From NCBI GenBank assembly GCA_031291475.1, contig JARLIY010000024.1, positions 18,702 through 82,701 of the forward strand: a stretch of DNA of 64,000 nt. Direction: 5' to 3'. Below, in pieces: positions 55,171 to 63,842 of this stretch (positions are counted from its first letter, which is position 1; each line of letters starts with the position of its first letter). The stretch is from Xanthobacteraceae bacterium. GTDB lineage: Bacteria; Pseudomonadota; Alphaproteobacteria; Rhizobiales; Xanthobacteraceae. A model generated the notes under the pieces. The model did not search any database and had not been told where the DNA came from. It was given only the letters and a program-made list of their open reading frames with translations. A program made the position numbers and the translations under genes.

Positions 55171-55286
55171 CTATTCAACTTCCACTGATCGTCGCCGATA
55201 AATGATTGCGACCGCTGAAACTACGGCCGGTGATATCCTCGGCATCTTGCGCACCAGATCGCGCAGAGGTTCCACCAGTCGACGGT

Positions 55287-56234
55287 TCAAAATCGCAAGC
55301 CCCGCTCCCCCCCCCCGATGATCGCCGGTGTCGCAACCATGAGCAGCGTCCAGCCGCGCCATTGGCCCGGCATGAAAGTGAAGGCGACAGCAAATCCGGC
55401 GAGCCACTGCACCAGAAAGATGAAATACGCCCATTCGCCGAGCGTCCGATCCACCCGCACTATTATCGCAGCGAATTCCCGCCCCGCCAGGCCAGCAACG
55501 ACGATCGTGAGCAGGGCGACGCAGACGTAGTAGCCGAGACCAAAAATATACGAATCAGGAAACATCCAACCGCCGGCCATTACATTCGCACACCACGCCA
55601 CAAACGCTATGACGGCGGTGCCCGGACCGATGGTACACAGCTGGCGCTGGCGCAGAAAATAGACCAGCGCGCCTGCCGCGAAAGGCAATACGGCTGACGG
55701 CGCGGTGAAGTAGTGCGCCGCCCAGGGAAACTCCACATAGGAGCACGCTAGATGATAGAAGAGGCCCGCCACAAGCGCGACCGAGGCCCAAGCCAATCGT
55801 CGCGCGATTACCAAGTACAGCATCAGATACATCTCGACCTCAATCGCGATTGACCAAACCGGCGGCACCATGCGGAATGCGGGATCAGAGGTCTGAAGCG
55901 ACAGAACGGAGAGATTGAGCAGCACGTCGCGCAGCTGTATATCGGCGCGCCAAAATTTAAGAAATTGTCCTGCCTCTTTCGGCACAACTGCGATGACGAC
56001 AAGCGTAATCATGCTCACCAGATAATACGGCGGCAACAGTCGCAGAGCGCGATTGATGCAGAAGCGTACCCCGTCGAAGCGATATATCTCGTTGAGCGCT
56101 GACGTCATGAAAAAGCCCGCGACAACGAAGAAACCGACCACGGCGTAAAACCCGAAATGCGCCAGATAATCGCTGCCCACGAGGTGGCTGATGACGACCA
56201 GATAGGCCAACATGAACCGTAGCAATCCCAACAT
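55287..56234 (-). CDS. Acyltransferase family 3 membrane protein, 3' end frameshifted at a G10 tract
   Basis: This is an integral-membrane O-acyltransferase (OafA/YrhL-like) of 315 residues in this frame. It has the early LLRFMLAYLVVISHL with the catalytic-type histidine, VGFFVVAGFFMTSAL and RALRLLPPYYL near 63-73. The frame ends abnormally (IIGGGERGLRF) just after a run of ten G (plus-strand C at 55307-55316). One more G would continue as AGLAILNRRLVEPLRDLVRK, the normal end of this family, to a stop at 55171. The function would be acetylation of a glycan or lipid. Confidence 0.8.
   Translation of the reverse strand: MLGLLRFMLAYLVVISHLVGSDYLAHFGFYAVVGFFVVAGFFMTSALNEIYRFDGVRFCINRALRLLPPYYLVSMITLVVIAVVPKEAGQFLKFWRADIQLRDVLLNLSVLSLQTSDPAFRMVPPVWSIAIEVEMYLMLYLVIARRLAWASVALVAGLFYHLACSYVEFPWAAHYFTAPSAVLPFAAGALVYFLRQRQLCTIGPGTAVIAFVAWCANVMAGGWMFPDSYIFGLGYYVCVALLTIVVAGLAGREFAAIIVRVDRTLGEWAYFIFLVQWLAGFAVAFTFMPGQWRGWTLLMVATPAIIGGGERGLRF
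55307..55316 (-). repeat. Ten-base homopolymer (G on coding strand) in acyltransferase gene
   Basis: Ten C on the plus strand lie in the 3' part of the gene at the point where the reading frame is lost. With 11 or 8 bases the frame is restored. It could be a phase-variable switch, a real mutation or a sequencing error. Confidence 0.85.
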
Positions 56235-56254
56235 CAGCGCCTCGCCGGTTATTT

Positions 56255-57106
56255 TTATGCAACGAGTCTCTGCAGCACTGTTGCCATCACCACAAGAACC
56301 GCAACCATAAACGCCACCACGAACGTCAAACGGCGGCGCGCCGCAAAATCCGCCACGAATGACGCAAAGAAGCGCAGCGGATCGCGCGGAATCAAAAACG
56401 ATGTCTGCGATCGATAGGCTATGAAGTCAGGGAAAGCTTGCGTGAGTACGCCTTCCTCCCAGCGTGCCCGCAGCACTTGCAGTGTACTTGCCAAGATCAA
56501 CAACCCGACAGCGGGCAGCGACCGGTATTGCAGGGCGACGCCGACGGTGGCCAGCATCTCGCACAGATACAGTGGGTGGCGGACGACTGCATAGGGACCG
56601 CTTTGCACCAACTGCCTGGCTTCCGGCATTACACTAAACGACCTACCGAGAAAACTGACAGTGACCACAGACATTATGTTGGCGAGCAGGCTGATGAATA
56701 CGGTTAGCAGATTAAAGCCAAGACTTGGCGGCGCCCGCTCAAGCTGCAAGAACATCAGGGGCGCGCAGACCGCCATTAGCGCCGCGATACGAGGCGAGAT
56801 GGCCTCGGATTTCGCGATCGGGCGCAGCCGAAACAGTGGCTGGATCGACAGCAGGACCACGAACATCCACTGCGAGATCCGAGCCAACATGGCGATGACC
56901 ATGCCGTCGTCGGGTCGTTCGAACATGCTCGGATCTTGCAGAACCTGCTGACAGAAGCCGTAAACGTCGCCATACAATATGAACGAGGAATAAGCCGCGA
57001 CGGGACATCGCATCGCCCAGTCGTAGATCAGGCTCTGATCGAGCCTGCGGCGGAGATCCCCGAGCGGTAGGAGAAAAAAGTTGGTGATCGCCACGATACG
57101 CAACAC
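56255..57106 (-). CDS. Isoprenylcysteine methyltransferase-like (ICMT/PEMT) membrane protein
   Basis: This 283-residue membrane protein has about six hydrophobic segments. SGPYAVVRHPLYLCEMLATV near 175-194 and the WEEGVLTQAFPDFIAYRSQT end are the SAM-binding marks of the ICMT/NnrU-related family. The start is GTG 57106 and is uncertain. It is 20 bases from the acyltransferase gene, same strand; together they may modify a lipid or surface glycan. Confidence 0.7.
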   Translation of the reverse strand: MLRIVAITNFFLLPLGDLRRRLDQSLIYDWAMRCPVAAYSSFILYGDVYGFCQQVLQDPSMFERPDDGMVIAMLARISQWMFVVLLSIQPLFRLRPIAKSEAISPRIAALMAVCAPLMFLQLERAPPSLGFNLLTVFISLLANIMSVVTVSFLGRSFSVMPEARQLVQSGPYAVVRHPLYLCEMLATVGVALQYRSLPAVGLLILASTLQVLRARWEEGVLTQAFPDFIAYRSQTSFLIPRDPLRFFASFVADFAARRRLTFVVAFMVAVLVVMATVLQRLVA

Positions 57107-57407
57107 ACAAGTGCCACGGCGTAGGCATGCCCGCGCGGCGGCGTTCGAGAAAGCTTAGTCTTGCATCCCAATTAGCAAAACGAATTTAGCCCAGCCTTAA
57201 TGCCCCATATTTCCAGCACGCAAATTGGGTAGGTCTGCTATGCCGCTTTGCGGGCCACTCGCTTAATATTGCATTTCCAGACCGAAGATTGTCCGACCGG
57301 TCCGGGAAACGAGACCTGACTTCGCGGCGAGCTTGATTTTAGTCAAGCACTCAAAATCGAATGTCCTCTATTTTTTAATTGTGAGGGCGGAGCCAGAGGA
57401 GAGTCAA
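57107..57407. other. Intergenic region with FNR box
   Basis: No gene is seen. The region separates the minus-strand membrane genes from the hemN group and holds the FNR-type site at 57333. Confidence 0.6.
57333..57346. promoter_or_regulatory. FNR-type box upstream of the DUF6455-hemN group
   Basis: TTGATtttaGTCAA is centred 68 bases before ATG 57408. hemN is a classic FNR target, which supports this site. Confidence 0.8.
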
Positions 57408-57830
57408 ATGTCAGCGCTATCCGTTGGACAAAAAAGCGGGGCGTCTATTGAACTTATTTTGCGATGGTTCCGAAATTGGACTGGAGAGAGTTCTTTATTC
57501 TCTTGTGAGGACGAAGTAGAGCGCATCGCGAAAGATGTCGGTATATCTGCTTCACAGTTCCGGAGGCTCGCGAGCCTTAGTCCTGAGTCGGCTGACCTAT
57601 TGCGGCGCCGCATGGCGGCCCTTCAACTGGATCGAAATGAGGTCGCCACGGTCGAGCCTCGAACGCTCCGGGATCTGCAGGGAGTTTGCACAATGTGTGA
57701 AAGTCACCGGCGGTGCGCAAGAGACCTTGCGCGCGATGTCGCTATTCCAGCTTGGAAGGATTATTGCCCGAACGCCGCCACGCTCATCGCGTTGGATGCG
57801 TTGCCTTGGGCGGCACGCGGCGAGTGGTAA
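57408..57830 (+). CDS. DUF6455-like cysteine-motif protein
   Basis: This 140-residue protein has an N-terminal helical part and, near 95-130, CTMCESHRRCARDL followed by WKDYCPNAATLIAL, giving four cysteines in a C-x2-C-x5-C-x17-C arrangement that could bind metal. This resembles DUF6455 proteins, which often sit near anaerobic genes. AGAGGAGAG precedes ATG 57408; a start at 57333 would lie on the FNR box. Function unknown. Confidence 0.7.
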   Translation: MSALSVGQKSGASIELILRWFRNWTGESSLFSCEDEVERIAKDVGISASQFRRLASLSPESADLLRRRMAALQLDRNEVATVEPRTLRDLQGVCTMCESHRRCARDLARDVAIPAWKDYCPNAATLIALDALPWAARGEW

Positions 57831-57913
57831 AGCGACGTGTTCGTTGACCACTTAGGGGTCGCTAGCAGCTACGTACCGAACCCGCCGCACCACCGTTTCA
57901 AGCAATTAGCGCA

Positions 57914-59263
57914 ATGCCAGCAGAACTTTTGCAATTTTTGGACAGACGGATTCCGCGCTATACAAGCTATCCCACGGCGGTGCAATTCCTCGCTGACGTG
58001 GACGGATCGACCTACACCGAGTGGCTCGCCGCGCTGCCGGCTCACGTCCCGGTATCTGTCTACCTACACGTGCCGTTTTGTTCCGAGCTCTGTTTCTATT
58101 GTGGTTGCCACACCACCGTAGCGCGCAACTATACCCCGGTGGCGGCCTATGTCGATTTGCTTGAGCGCGAGATCGTCCTCGTGGGCCGGTATCTGGGCGA
58201 CCGCCGTCGAGTAGTCCACGTGCATTGGGGCGGCGGCACTCCCACCATGCTCCAGCCCCGGGATTTTGCACGGCTGACGGCAGCGCTACGGCGGACATTT
58301 ACCTTCGCTACAGATTGCGAAATCGCCATCGAGATCGATCCACGTACACTTACACGCGATGTAGTCTTCGCATTGAAGGAAGGCGGTGTCACGCGTGCCA
58401 GTCTCGGCGTGCAGGACTTTGATCCGCGGGTGCAAAAGGCGGTGGGTCGCCTGCAGAGCTTCGAGCAGACCGCCCGCACAGCGGACTGGTTGCGCGAGGT
58501 GGGGATCGTCCACATCAATCTCGATTTGATGTATGGCCTCATTTATCAGACGATCGAAACAGTCGCCGAGACAGCGCGACGTTCCCTTGCACTCAACCCC
58601 GATCGCATTGCCCTGTTCGGCTATGCCCACGTGCCCTGGATGAAGCGGCATCAGAAGTTGATGCCGGAAGAGGCGTTGCCGGGCGCGCTCGAGCGTTTCG
58701 CTCAGAGCCGGGCCGCGACGATCGTGCTGAAGCAGGCCGGCTTTCGGCCTATTGGACTCGACCACTTTGCCAAGCCGGACGATCTGCTGGCGCGACGACA
58801 ACGACAGAAAGGACTACACCGCAATTTCCAAGGCTACACTACCGACGAGGCGGCAGTCCTTATTGGCTTCGGCACCTCCGCCATCGGCGTTCTGCCTCAA
58901 GGCTACGCTCAGAATGCATCAAGTACGGTCGCCTATGGAAACGCAATTAAGGGAGGGCGAATGGCAACGGTACGCGGGCGAGCGCTGACTGAGGACGATC
59001 GCCTGCGTCGCGACATCATCGAGCAACTTATGTGTAATCTGGAAGTCGACCTTGCTGTTACCGCAGCGAGGCGGAACAGGAGCCTCAACGACTTCACCGC
59101 CGAGCTGTCCGAGATCGAGGCGCTGGCGCGGCGCGGACTGGTTTATCGCTCCGGCGGCACGATCACCATTCCCGAAGATGCGCGGCCGCTGGTACGGACA
59201 ATATGCGCCGTCTTCGATGCCTATTTATCGAACCAGGAGACGCGCTACTCGCGCGCCGTATGA
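57914..59263 (+). CDS. hemN: Oxygen-independent coproporphyrinogen III oxidase
   Basis: This 449-residue radical SAM enzyme decarboxylates coproporphyrinogen III for haem synthesis without O2. The [4Fe-4S] motif is Cys56, 60 and 63 (CSELCFYC) with an additional GC. VHWGGGTPTMLQPRDF near 96 is the SAM-binding part, and DLMYGLIYQT near 204 follows. It begins with RRIPRYTSYPTA, as in HemN. It overlaps the next gene by four bases. Confidence 0.93.
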   Translation: MPAELLQFLDRRIPRYTSYPTAVQFLADVDGSTYTEWLAALPAHVPVSVYLHVPFCSELCFYCGCHTTVARNYTPVAAYVDLLEREIVLVGRYLGDRRRVVHVHWGGGTPTMLQPRDFARLTAALRRTFTFATDCEIAIEIDPRTLTRDVVFALKEGGVTRASLGVQDFDPRVQKAVGRLQSFEQTARTADWLREVGIVHINLDLMYGLIYQTIETVAETARRSLALNPDRIALFGYAHVPWMKRHQKLMPEEALPGALERFAQSRAATIVLKQAGFRPIGLDHFAKPDDLLARRQRQKGLHRNFQGYTTDEAAVLIGFGTSAIGVLPQGYAQNASSTVAYGNAIKGGRMATVRGRALTEDDRLRRDIIEQLMCNLEVDLAVTAARRNRSLNDFTAELSEIEALARRGLVYRSGGTITIPEDARPLVRTICAVFDAYLSNQETRYSRAV

Positions 59264-59682
59264 ACATGAGAAACAAGATGCAAGAGGACCTAACCGACGT
59301 CTTAAACGAGATCGACGATCCCGAACTTGGCATCGGCATCGTCGACATGGGTTTGATTTATCGGGCGGAGTGGAACGCAAAGGGCATCGACGTGGAATTC
59401 ACGACGACTTCGCCCTCGTGCCCGTTCGAAGAAATATTGTTTCAGGATATCAACGACATTCTAAGTCATCGCTTTCATGAGGCCACATCGATTCGCGTGC
59501 GGCTCGTCCTGGATCCACCCTGGACACTTGAGCGGCTCAGCGAGAATGCTCGCAGGAAACTCGGTTGGACGCGAACCGAAGACGAATCGTCAGCGCATTC
59601 TTCCGCAGCGCCTGGAAAAGCTAAACTTTCAAGAAGATGCAGGACCGCCAACTTCGTCCGACCGCGCAACTTCATTAACTGA
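59260..59682 (+). CDS. MIP18/DUF59-family Fe-S assembly factor
   Basis: This 140-residue protein matches the PaaD/SufT/MIP18 family: VLNEIDDPELGIGIVDMGLIY near 14-34 and TTTSPSCPFEEIL near 48-60 with the conserved cysteine. The tail beyond about 105 is not conserved. ATG 59260 overlaps hemN stop. It may insert Fe-S clusters into HemN or the many Fe-S enzymes here. Confidence 0.85.
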   Translation: MNMRNKMQEDLTDVLNEIDDPELGIGIVDMGLIYRAEWNAKGIDVEFTTTSPSCPFEEILFQDINDILSHRFHEATSIRVRLVLDPPWTLERLSENARRKLGWTRTEDESSAHSSAAPGKAKLSRRCRTANFVRPRNFIN

Positions 59683-59796
59683 AGCCGGTCACGATTGGCC
59701 CAGTGATGAAGTATCCACCCTAATTGATTTACCTCAAGACTTTAACGGCCCAAATGCGTAGTGTTTTATTCGGCTCGATACGGGGGTACTGAGCCG

Positions 59797-59850
59797 GACG
59801 GCTTTGACCGAACCCTCATACGGTTCCGGTCTTAGCCGTCTCCTTTTGGC
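59797..59850 (+). terminator. Terminator after the hemN group
   Basis: GACGGCT at 59797-59803 pairs with AGCCGTC at 59834-59840, extended by GACCGAACC/GGTTCCGGTC with small bulges, then TCCTTTTGG. A smaller hairpin CGGCTC/GAGCCG (about 59771-59796) lies just before it. Confidence 0.75.
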
Positions 59851-59966
59851 CAGCGATACTATCGCGAAGCGGATAGCATGATTTTCAAAGGCCGTAATAT
59901 TCTCCCAGGCCGTTAAATCCGGAAGAGTTCGTGATTCGCGCTAACTGGAATTCTTGGGAGCCTCAC

Positions 59967-60122
59967 ATGGACTGGGATGACTATCTTCGAGACGAAGCCC
60001 GAAAATACAGAAAACTGGCCGAAGAAGCCGACGACCCTCTGATCAAGCAAGAATTGCTAGAATTGGCGGACATTTGCGATAAGGTTGCCGACAACATCGA
60101 GGATCGCATGACCGCCGGGTAG
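59967..60122 (+). CDS. Small acidic helical protein
   Basis: This 51-residue protein is highly charged and helical (DDYLRDEARKYRKLAEEADD, then KQELLELADICDKVADNIED). TTGGGAG six bases before ATG 59967 favours this start over GTG/ATT codons at 59931. I recognise no family. The next gene follows by 16 bases. Confidence 0.6.
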   Translation: MDWDDYLRDEARKYRKLAEEADDPLIKQELLELADICDKVADNIEDRMTAG

Positions 60123-60138
60123 CTGACAGAGATTATTC

Positions 60139-60492
60139 ATGCGCGCAAGTCTACTTGTCTTCGTAGGTATGCTTCTCTCCGCTTCCGCCTTCGCCGCAGA
60201 TCGCATGACGCCGAGCGATGTTCAAGCGACGTTCTTCAACGGCAAACCGTTTACCGCTTCAACTACGAGCGGCACCCAATTCAAGATGACTTTCACCGCG
60301 GACGGGAAAATGACCCGTCAGCCTAGTGGAAAGGCCGGCAAGAAAAGCTCCGGCACTTGGAAACTCGACACGACGGGCTTTTGCACGAGTTGGAAAGGCG
60401 CCGAAACCAATTGCTACACCGTCGTCCCAAGCGGCAAGAATAAGTGGTCGATCCAAAAAGGCTCCACCACCGTTGCAGTGTGGTCCAAATAG
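60139..60492 (+). CDS. Small secreted protein, unknown function
   Basis: This 117-residue protein has a clear signal peptide (RASLLVFVGMLLSASAFA-ADR). The mature part is beta-rich with two cysteines (GFCTSWKGAETNCYTVV) that may form a disulfide. The pattern (FNGKPFTASTTSGTQFKM, GTWKLDTTGFC) resembles small lipocalin-like or heat-shock-HslJ-type periplasmic domains. No function is assigned. Confidence 0.75.
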   Translation: MRASLLVFVGMLLSASAFAADRMTPSDVQATFFNGKPFTASTTSGTQFKMTFTADGKMTRQPSGKAGKKSSGTWKLDTTGFCTSWKGAETNCYTVVPSGKNKWSIQKGSTTVAVWSK

Positions 60493-60750
60493 CTTTCAAT
60501 ACGTTGCTGCAGTCGGACCGCCATTGCAAGGATTTCCTACTGCTGTCGCGGTCATTTTGGAGCGGTCGCAATTAGGCGCTCGGCATGCCCTCATGAAGAT
60601 CAAAAGCACGCCACGGGCCGTGTTCTCCAGATCATGGTCGCCGATTTTCTGAAATTCCTTGGCGGTAAATCGACCTTTCTGAACTTATAAGCGGCGATCT
60701 GCGTCTGGACCGAAGCTGATGCCTAAAGGATGGCGACTGCCCACCAGCGA

Positions 60751-61176
60751 TTATTCGATTTGAAGATCAAGTTCCCGTCCGAGTAGTTGCTTTACCGCAT
60801 GGAATGAATCCATGAACTCTCGCAATTCAACAACCCGGCCCTGCCGAAAACGCAAAAAATGCGCAATCATTGTTGAAACCGAGCGGCCGGTCCTGCGGTG
60901 AATGAATCGTGCGAATGAGACCACTGCCGCATCCTCTGCTTCGCAAACCATAAAGACGGGCTCGTACGAGATGAATTCAAATTCCTCATAACCGGATTTT
61001 AGAACTTCAGCCATGGCTGCTTTACCACGATGGTGCCCAAGAAATGGAAATACCTCGGTCGGTGAGTAACTAATGAACTCGATATCGTCATCAAACGAAT
61101 TCAGGACAAAGTCGATTTTGCCAAGCTTAAAGGCGGCGTACAGGGAGTTAAGGCGTTCACGCAAAGAGACGTTCAT
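60751..61176 (-). CDS. SnoaL/NTF2-like family protein
   Basis: This 141-residue protein has the cone-shaped NTF2 pattern: LNSLYAAFKLGKIDFVLNSF, GHHRGKAAMAEVLKSGYE near 48-65 and a final VSTMIAHFLRFRQGRVVELREF. It has no clear catalytic pair. It is divergent from the ThDP enzyme gene, with an FNR box between them. Confidence 0.78.
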   Translation of the reverse strand: MNVSLRERLNSLYAAFKLGKIDFVLNSFDDDIEFISYSPTEVFPFLGHHRGKAAMAEVLKSGYEEFEFISYEPVFMVCEAEDAAVVSFARFIHRRTGRSVSTMIAHFLRFRQGRVVELREFMDSFHAVKQLLGRELDLQIE

Positions 61177-61518
61177 TTTTTTACTTCAATTTCCTCGGTC
61201 ATTTTGCACGACTGCGCATTACGCTTTAGCGTTGGTCGCACCGAAACACTCTCTGACCAACAACGAACGCGCCGGTAAACGGGTAAACCGATCGGTCGGC
61301 AAGGCTATCGGTGCAAAAAACGAAATCTTTGATTTAGATCAACGCGAGCAAAACTAAGCGTCAGCAAGTTATTAAACTAGACGGCCGGCCTTCCTAGAAG
61401 CCCCGAAAATCGCTACCCTTCGCCTCAAAGGTACAGGTTCGTCCGGGGATTTCCGGCTAACCGGACGAATCCGGTAAACATGTCGCGGCTCGTTGTTGCC
61501 ATTCCGCGGGAGGACGCC
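61177..61518. other. Intergenic region with FNR box before the ThDP enzyme
   Basis: Apart from the FNR-type site at 61329 and the ribosome site GGGAGGA at 61508-61514, I see no gene in this stretch. Confidence 0.6.
61329..61342. promoter_or_regulatory. FNR-type box upstream of the ThDP enzyme
   Basis: TTGATttagATCAA is a perfect consensus palindrome, about 183 bases before ATG 61519. The leader would be about 140 bases if it acts at -41.5. Confidence 0.75.
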
Positions 61519-63453
61519 ATGCCGAAGCGCGGCTCGTCACCTGATGCTGCCCGCCGCAATTTCTTGAAGGGTGCTGGCTTGATCGGCGCTGCTGCTGCGG
61601 TCGCGCCGCCGGTTGCCAACGCGCTGCCGGCCGCGCCGCCGACGCAGTTGAAGGCAGCCGTTCCTGGCCCGCGGCAGATCGCGGCCGAGACCATGCCGCC
61701 GGGCAGCGACCCAGTCAATCAGACGACCAGCGGCGGCGACTTCATGACTGACGTGCTCAATTCGCTTGGCATTGAGTACCTCGCCATCAACTGCGCCTCG
61801 AGCTATCGCGGCCTGCACGAAGGCATCCTCAATCACGGCAACAACAAGCCGGAAATCATCACCTGCGTGCACGAGGATATCGCCGTGCACATGGGGCAGG
61901 GCTACGCGAAGATCGCAGGCACGCCGATCGCGATGGCCTGTCACGGCACGGTCGGCCTGCAGCACGCGACGATGGCGATCTACAACGCCTGGTGCGACCG
62001 CGTACCGGTCATCGTGATTGGCGGCAACATCATGGAGGCTGACAAGCGCATGCCGGGCGCGGATTGGGTGCATTCCGGCGTCGACATCGGCGCGCTAGTG
62101 CGCGACTTCACCAAATGGGACGATCAACCTGCTTCGCTCCAACATTTCGCCGAGTCGGCGGTGCGCGCCTACAAGATCGCGACGACGCCGCCGATGGGGC
62201 CGGTATTTCTCGCACTCGACGCCGAGCTGCAGGAGAACCCGATTCCCGACGGCGAGATCCTGCATATTCCCAAGCTCGCGCCGGTCATGCCGCCGCAGGG
62301 CGATGCCGGCGCCATCGCGGCGACGGCGAAGATGCTGGTGGAGGCGCAAAACCCCGTCATCATCTGCGATCGCATGGCGCGCACGCCGGCGGGCATGGCG
62401 AACCTGGTCGAGCTGGCCGAAACGCTGCAATGCGGCTTGATCGACAATGTCGGGCGCATGAACTTCCCGTCGCGCCACCCGCTCAATCAAAGCTTTCGCC
62501 GCGGTATCATCAGTCAGGCCGACGTCATTCTAGCGATCGAGATGAATGATCTATGGGGGGCGGTAACCGCCTTCAGCGACCGCATTGTTCGCCGGTCGCG
62601 CCCGCTCACCAAGCCAAGCGCCAAGATCGTCACTCTCGGTGTCCGCGATCTTTATCTGAAATCGAATTATCAGGATTTCGGCCGCTTCCAGGATATCGAT
62701 CTCGACATCGCCGGCGACGGCGAAGCCTCGCTCCCGGCGCTCACCGAAGCGGTTAAGCGCCAGATCGATGCCGGCCGCAAGTCGGCCTTCGAAGCGCGCG
62801 GCAAAAAACTTGCTGCGCTGCATCTCGCCATGGTCGAGGAATCGAAGAGCGACGCCACCATCGGCTGGGACGCGAGCCCGATCACGACCGCGCGCATGTG
62901 CGCCGAGGTCTATGCCCAGATCAAGGACGAAGACTGGTCACTGGTCGGCACCTCGATCCGGCTGACATGGCCGCACCGGCTGTGGGATTTCAAGAAGCCG
63001 CATCAATGGAACGGTTTTTCGGGCGGCGCCGGCGTCGGCTACACTCTGCCGGCCTCGCTTGGTGCGGCGCTCGCCAACAAGAAGCACGGCCGTTTCACGC
63101 TCGCGTTCGGCGGCGACGGCGACTTCATGTTCAGCCCGGGCACGCTGTGGACGGCCGCACATCACCGGATCCCGATGCTTTACATCGTGCAGAACAACCG
63201 CGCCTACCACCAGGAATACATGTATCTGGTCGCCATGGCGGCGCGGCACGGCCGCGGTGTCGATCGGGCAGATATCGGTACGACCCTCACGGATCCGAAT
63301 ATTGACTTCGCCACGTTGGCGCGCGGCATGGGTGTGTACGGCGAAGGACCGATTGTCGACCCGAAGGACCTTGCGGGTGCGCTCGCCCGCGCCGTTGCCG
63401 TCGTCAAACGCGGCGAACCGGCGGTGGTGGACGTCGTCACCGACCCGCGCTGA
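61519..63453 (+). CDS. Tat-exported thiamine-diphosphate enzyme (hydroxyhydroquinone dehydrogenase BtdL-like candidate)
   Basis: This 644-residue enzyme has the acetolactate-synthase fold. Residues 11-18 ARRNFLKG begin a twin-arginine signal, followed by a hydrophobic segment ending near ANALPAAPP, so it should be exported folded. The ThDP glutamate lies in CVHEDIAVHMGQGYAKI, and the diphosphate motif runs GGDGDFMFSPGT to IVQNNRAYHQEY. GGGAGGA sets ATG 61519. It precedes a c-type cytochrome by 11 bases. A ThDP-like enzyme paired with cytochrome c is, as I recall, the hydroxyhydroquinone dehydrogenase (BtdLS) of Azoarcus anaerobius and Thauera AR-1; this would follow the transhydroxylase-type enzyme at 11325. 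Confidence 0.8.
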   Translation: MPKRGSSPDAARRNFLKGAGLIGAAAAVAPPVANALPAAPPTQLKAAVPGPRQIAAETMPPGSDPVNQTTSGGDFMTDVLNSLGIEYLAINCASSYRGLHEGILNHGNNKPEIITCVHEDIAVHMGQGYAKIAGTPIAMACHGTVGLQHATMAIYNAWCDRVPVIVIGGNIMEADKRMPGADWVHSGVDIGALVRDFTKWDDQPASLQHFAESAVRAYKIATTPPMGPVFLALDAELQENPIPDGEILHIPKLAPVMPPQGDAGAIAATAKMLVEAQNPVIICDRMARTPAGMANLVELAETLQCGLIDNVGRMNFPSRHPLNQSFRRGIISQADVILAIEMNDLWGAVTAFSDRIVRRSRPLTKPSAKIVTLGVRDLYLKSNYQDFGRFQDIDLDIAGDGEASLPALTEAVKRQIDAGRKSAFEARGKKLAALHLAMVEESKSDATIGWDASPITTARMCAEVYAQIKDEDWSLVGTSIRLTWPHRLWDFKKPHQWNGFSGGAGVGYTLPASLGAALANKKHGRFTLAFGGDGDFMFSPGTLWTAAHHRIPMLYIVQNNRAYHQEYMYLVAMAARHGRGVDRADIGTTLTDPNIDFATLARGMGVYGEGPIVDPKDLAGALARAVAVVKRGEPAVVDVVTDPR

Positions 63454-63464
63454 GGGGACTCGCA

Positions 63465-63842
63465 ATGAAATATTTCAAACGCCTCGCCGTCACGGCGTTT
63501 GCGGCGGCCGCGTTCAGCCTTGGTGCTTCGTCCTTGCTGGAAGCCCAGGAGGCTCCGCCAGGCGATGCCGGGAACGGCAAGCGGCTCTATCTCGCCGACG
63601 GCTGCTTCACCTGCCACGGCCGTTCCGGGCAAGGCGGCGCCTTCAACGGTCCGGCGCCAAGCCTTGCCAAGACCGACATGCCATTCGACGGATTTAAAGC
63701 TCAGTTGCGCGACCCTGCCAACGACATGCCGGCCTATTCCACGGCAGTGGTGTCGGACCAGGAAATCGCAGATATGTACGCCTTCGTGCAATCGCTGCCG
63801 GGCGCGCGTTCGGCGAAGGACATTTCGATTTTGAACGATTGA
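63465..63842 (+). CDS. c-type cytochrome, periplasmic (BtdS-like candidate)
   Basis: This is a 125-residue monohaem cytochrome. It has a signal peptide (KYFKRLAVTAFAAAAFSLGA), haem motif CFTCH at 47-51 and an axial methionine in NDMPAYS near 87. It is 11 bases behind the Tat-exported ThDP enzyme and the likely electron acceptor for it. Confidence 0.88.
   Translation: MKYFKRLAVTAFAAAAFSLGASSLLEAQEAPPGDAGNGKRLYLADGCFTCHGRSGQGGAFNGPAPSLAKTDMPFDGFKAQLRDPANDMPAYSTAVVSDQEIADMYAFVQSLPGARSAKDISILND

Noticed and set aside
59724..59737. TTGATttacCTCAA, FNR-like with one mismatch
   Set aside because: It lies just past the end of the MIP18-family gene, ahead of a terminator and about 230 bases from the next start, so it has no sensible promoter role.
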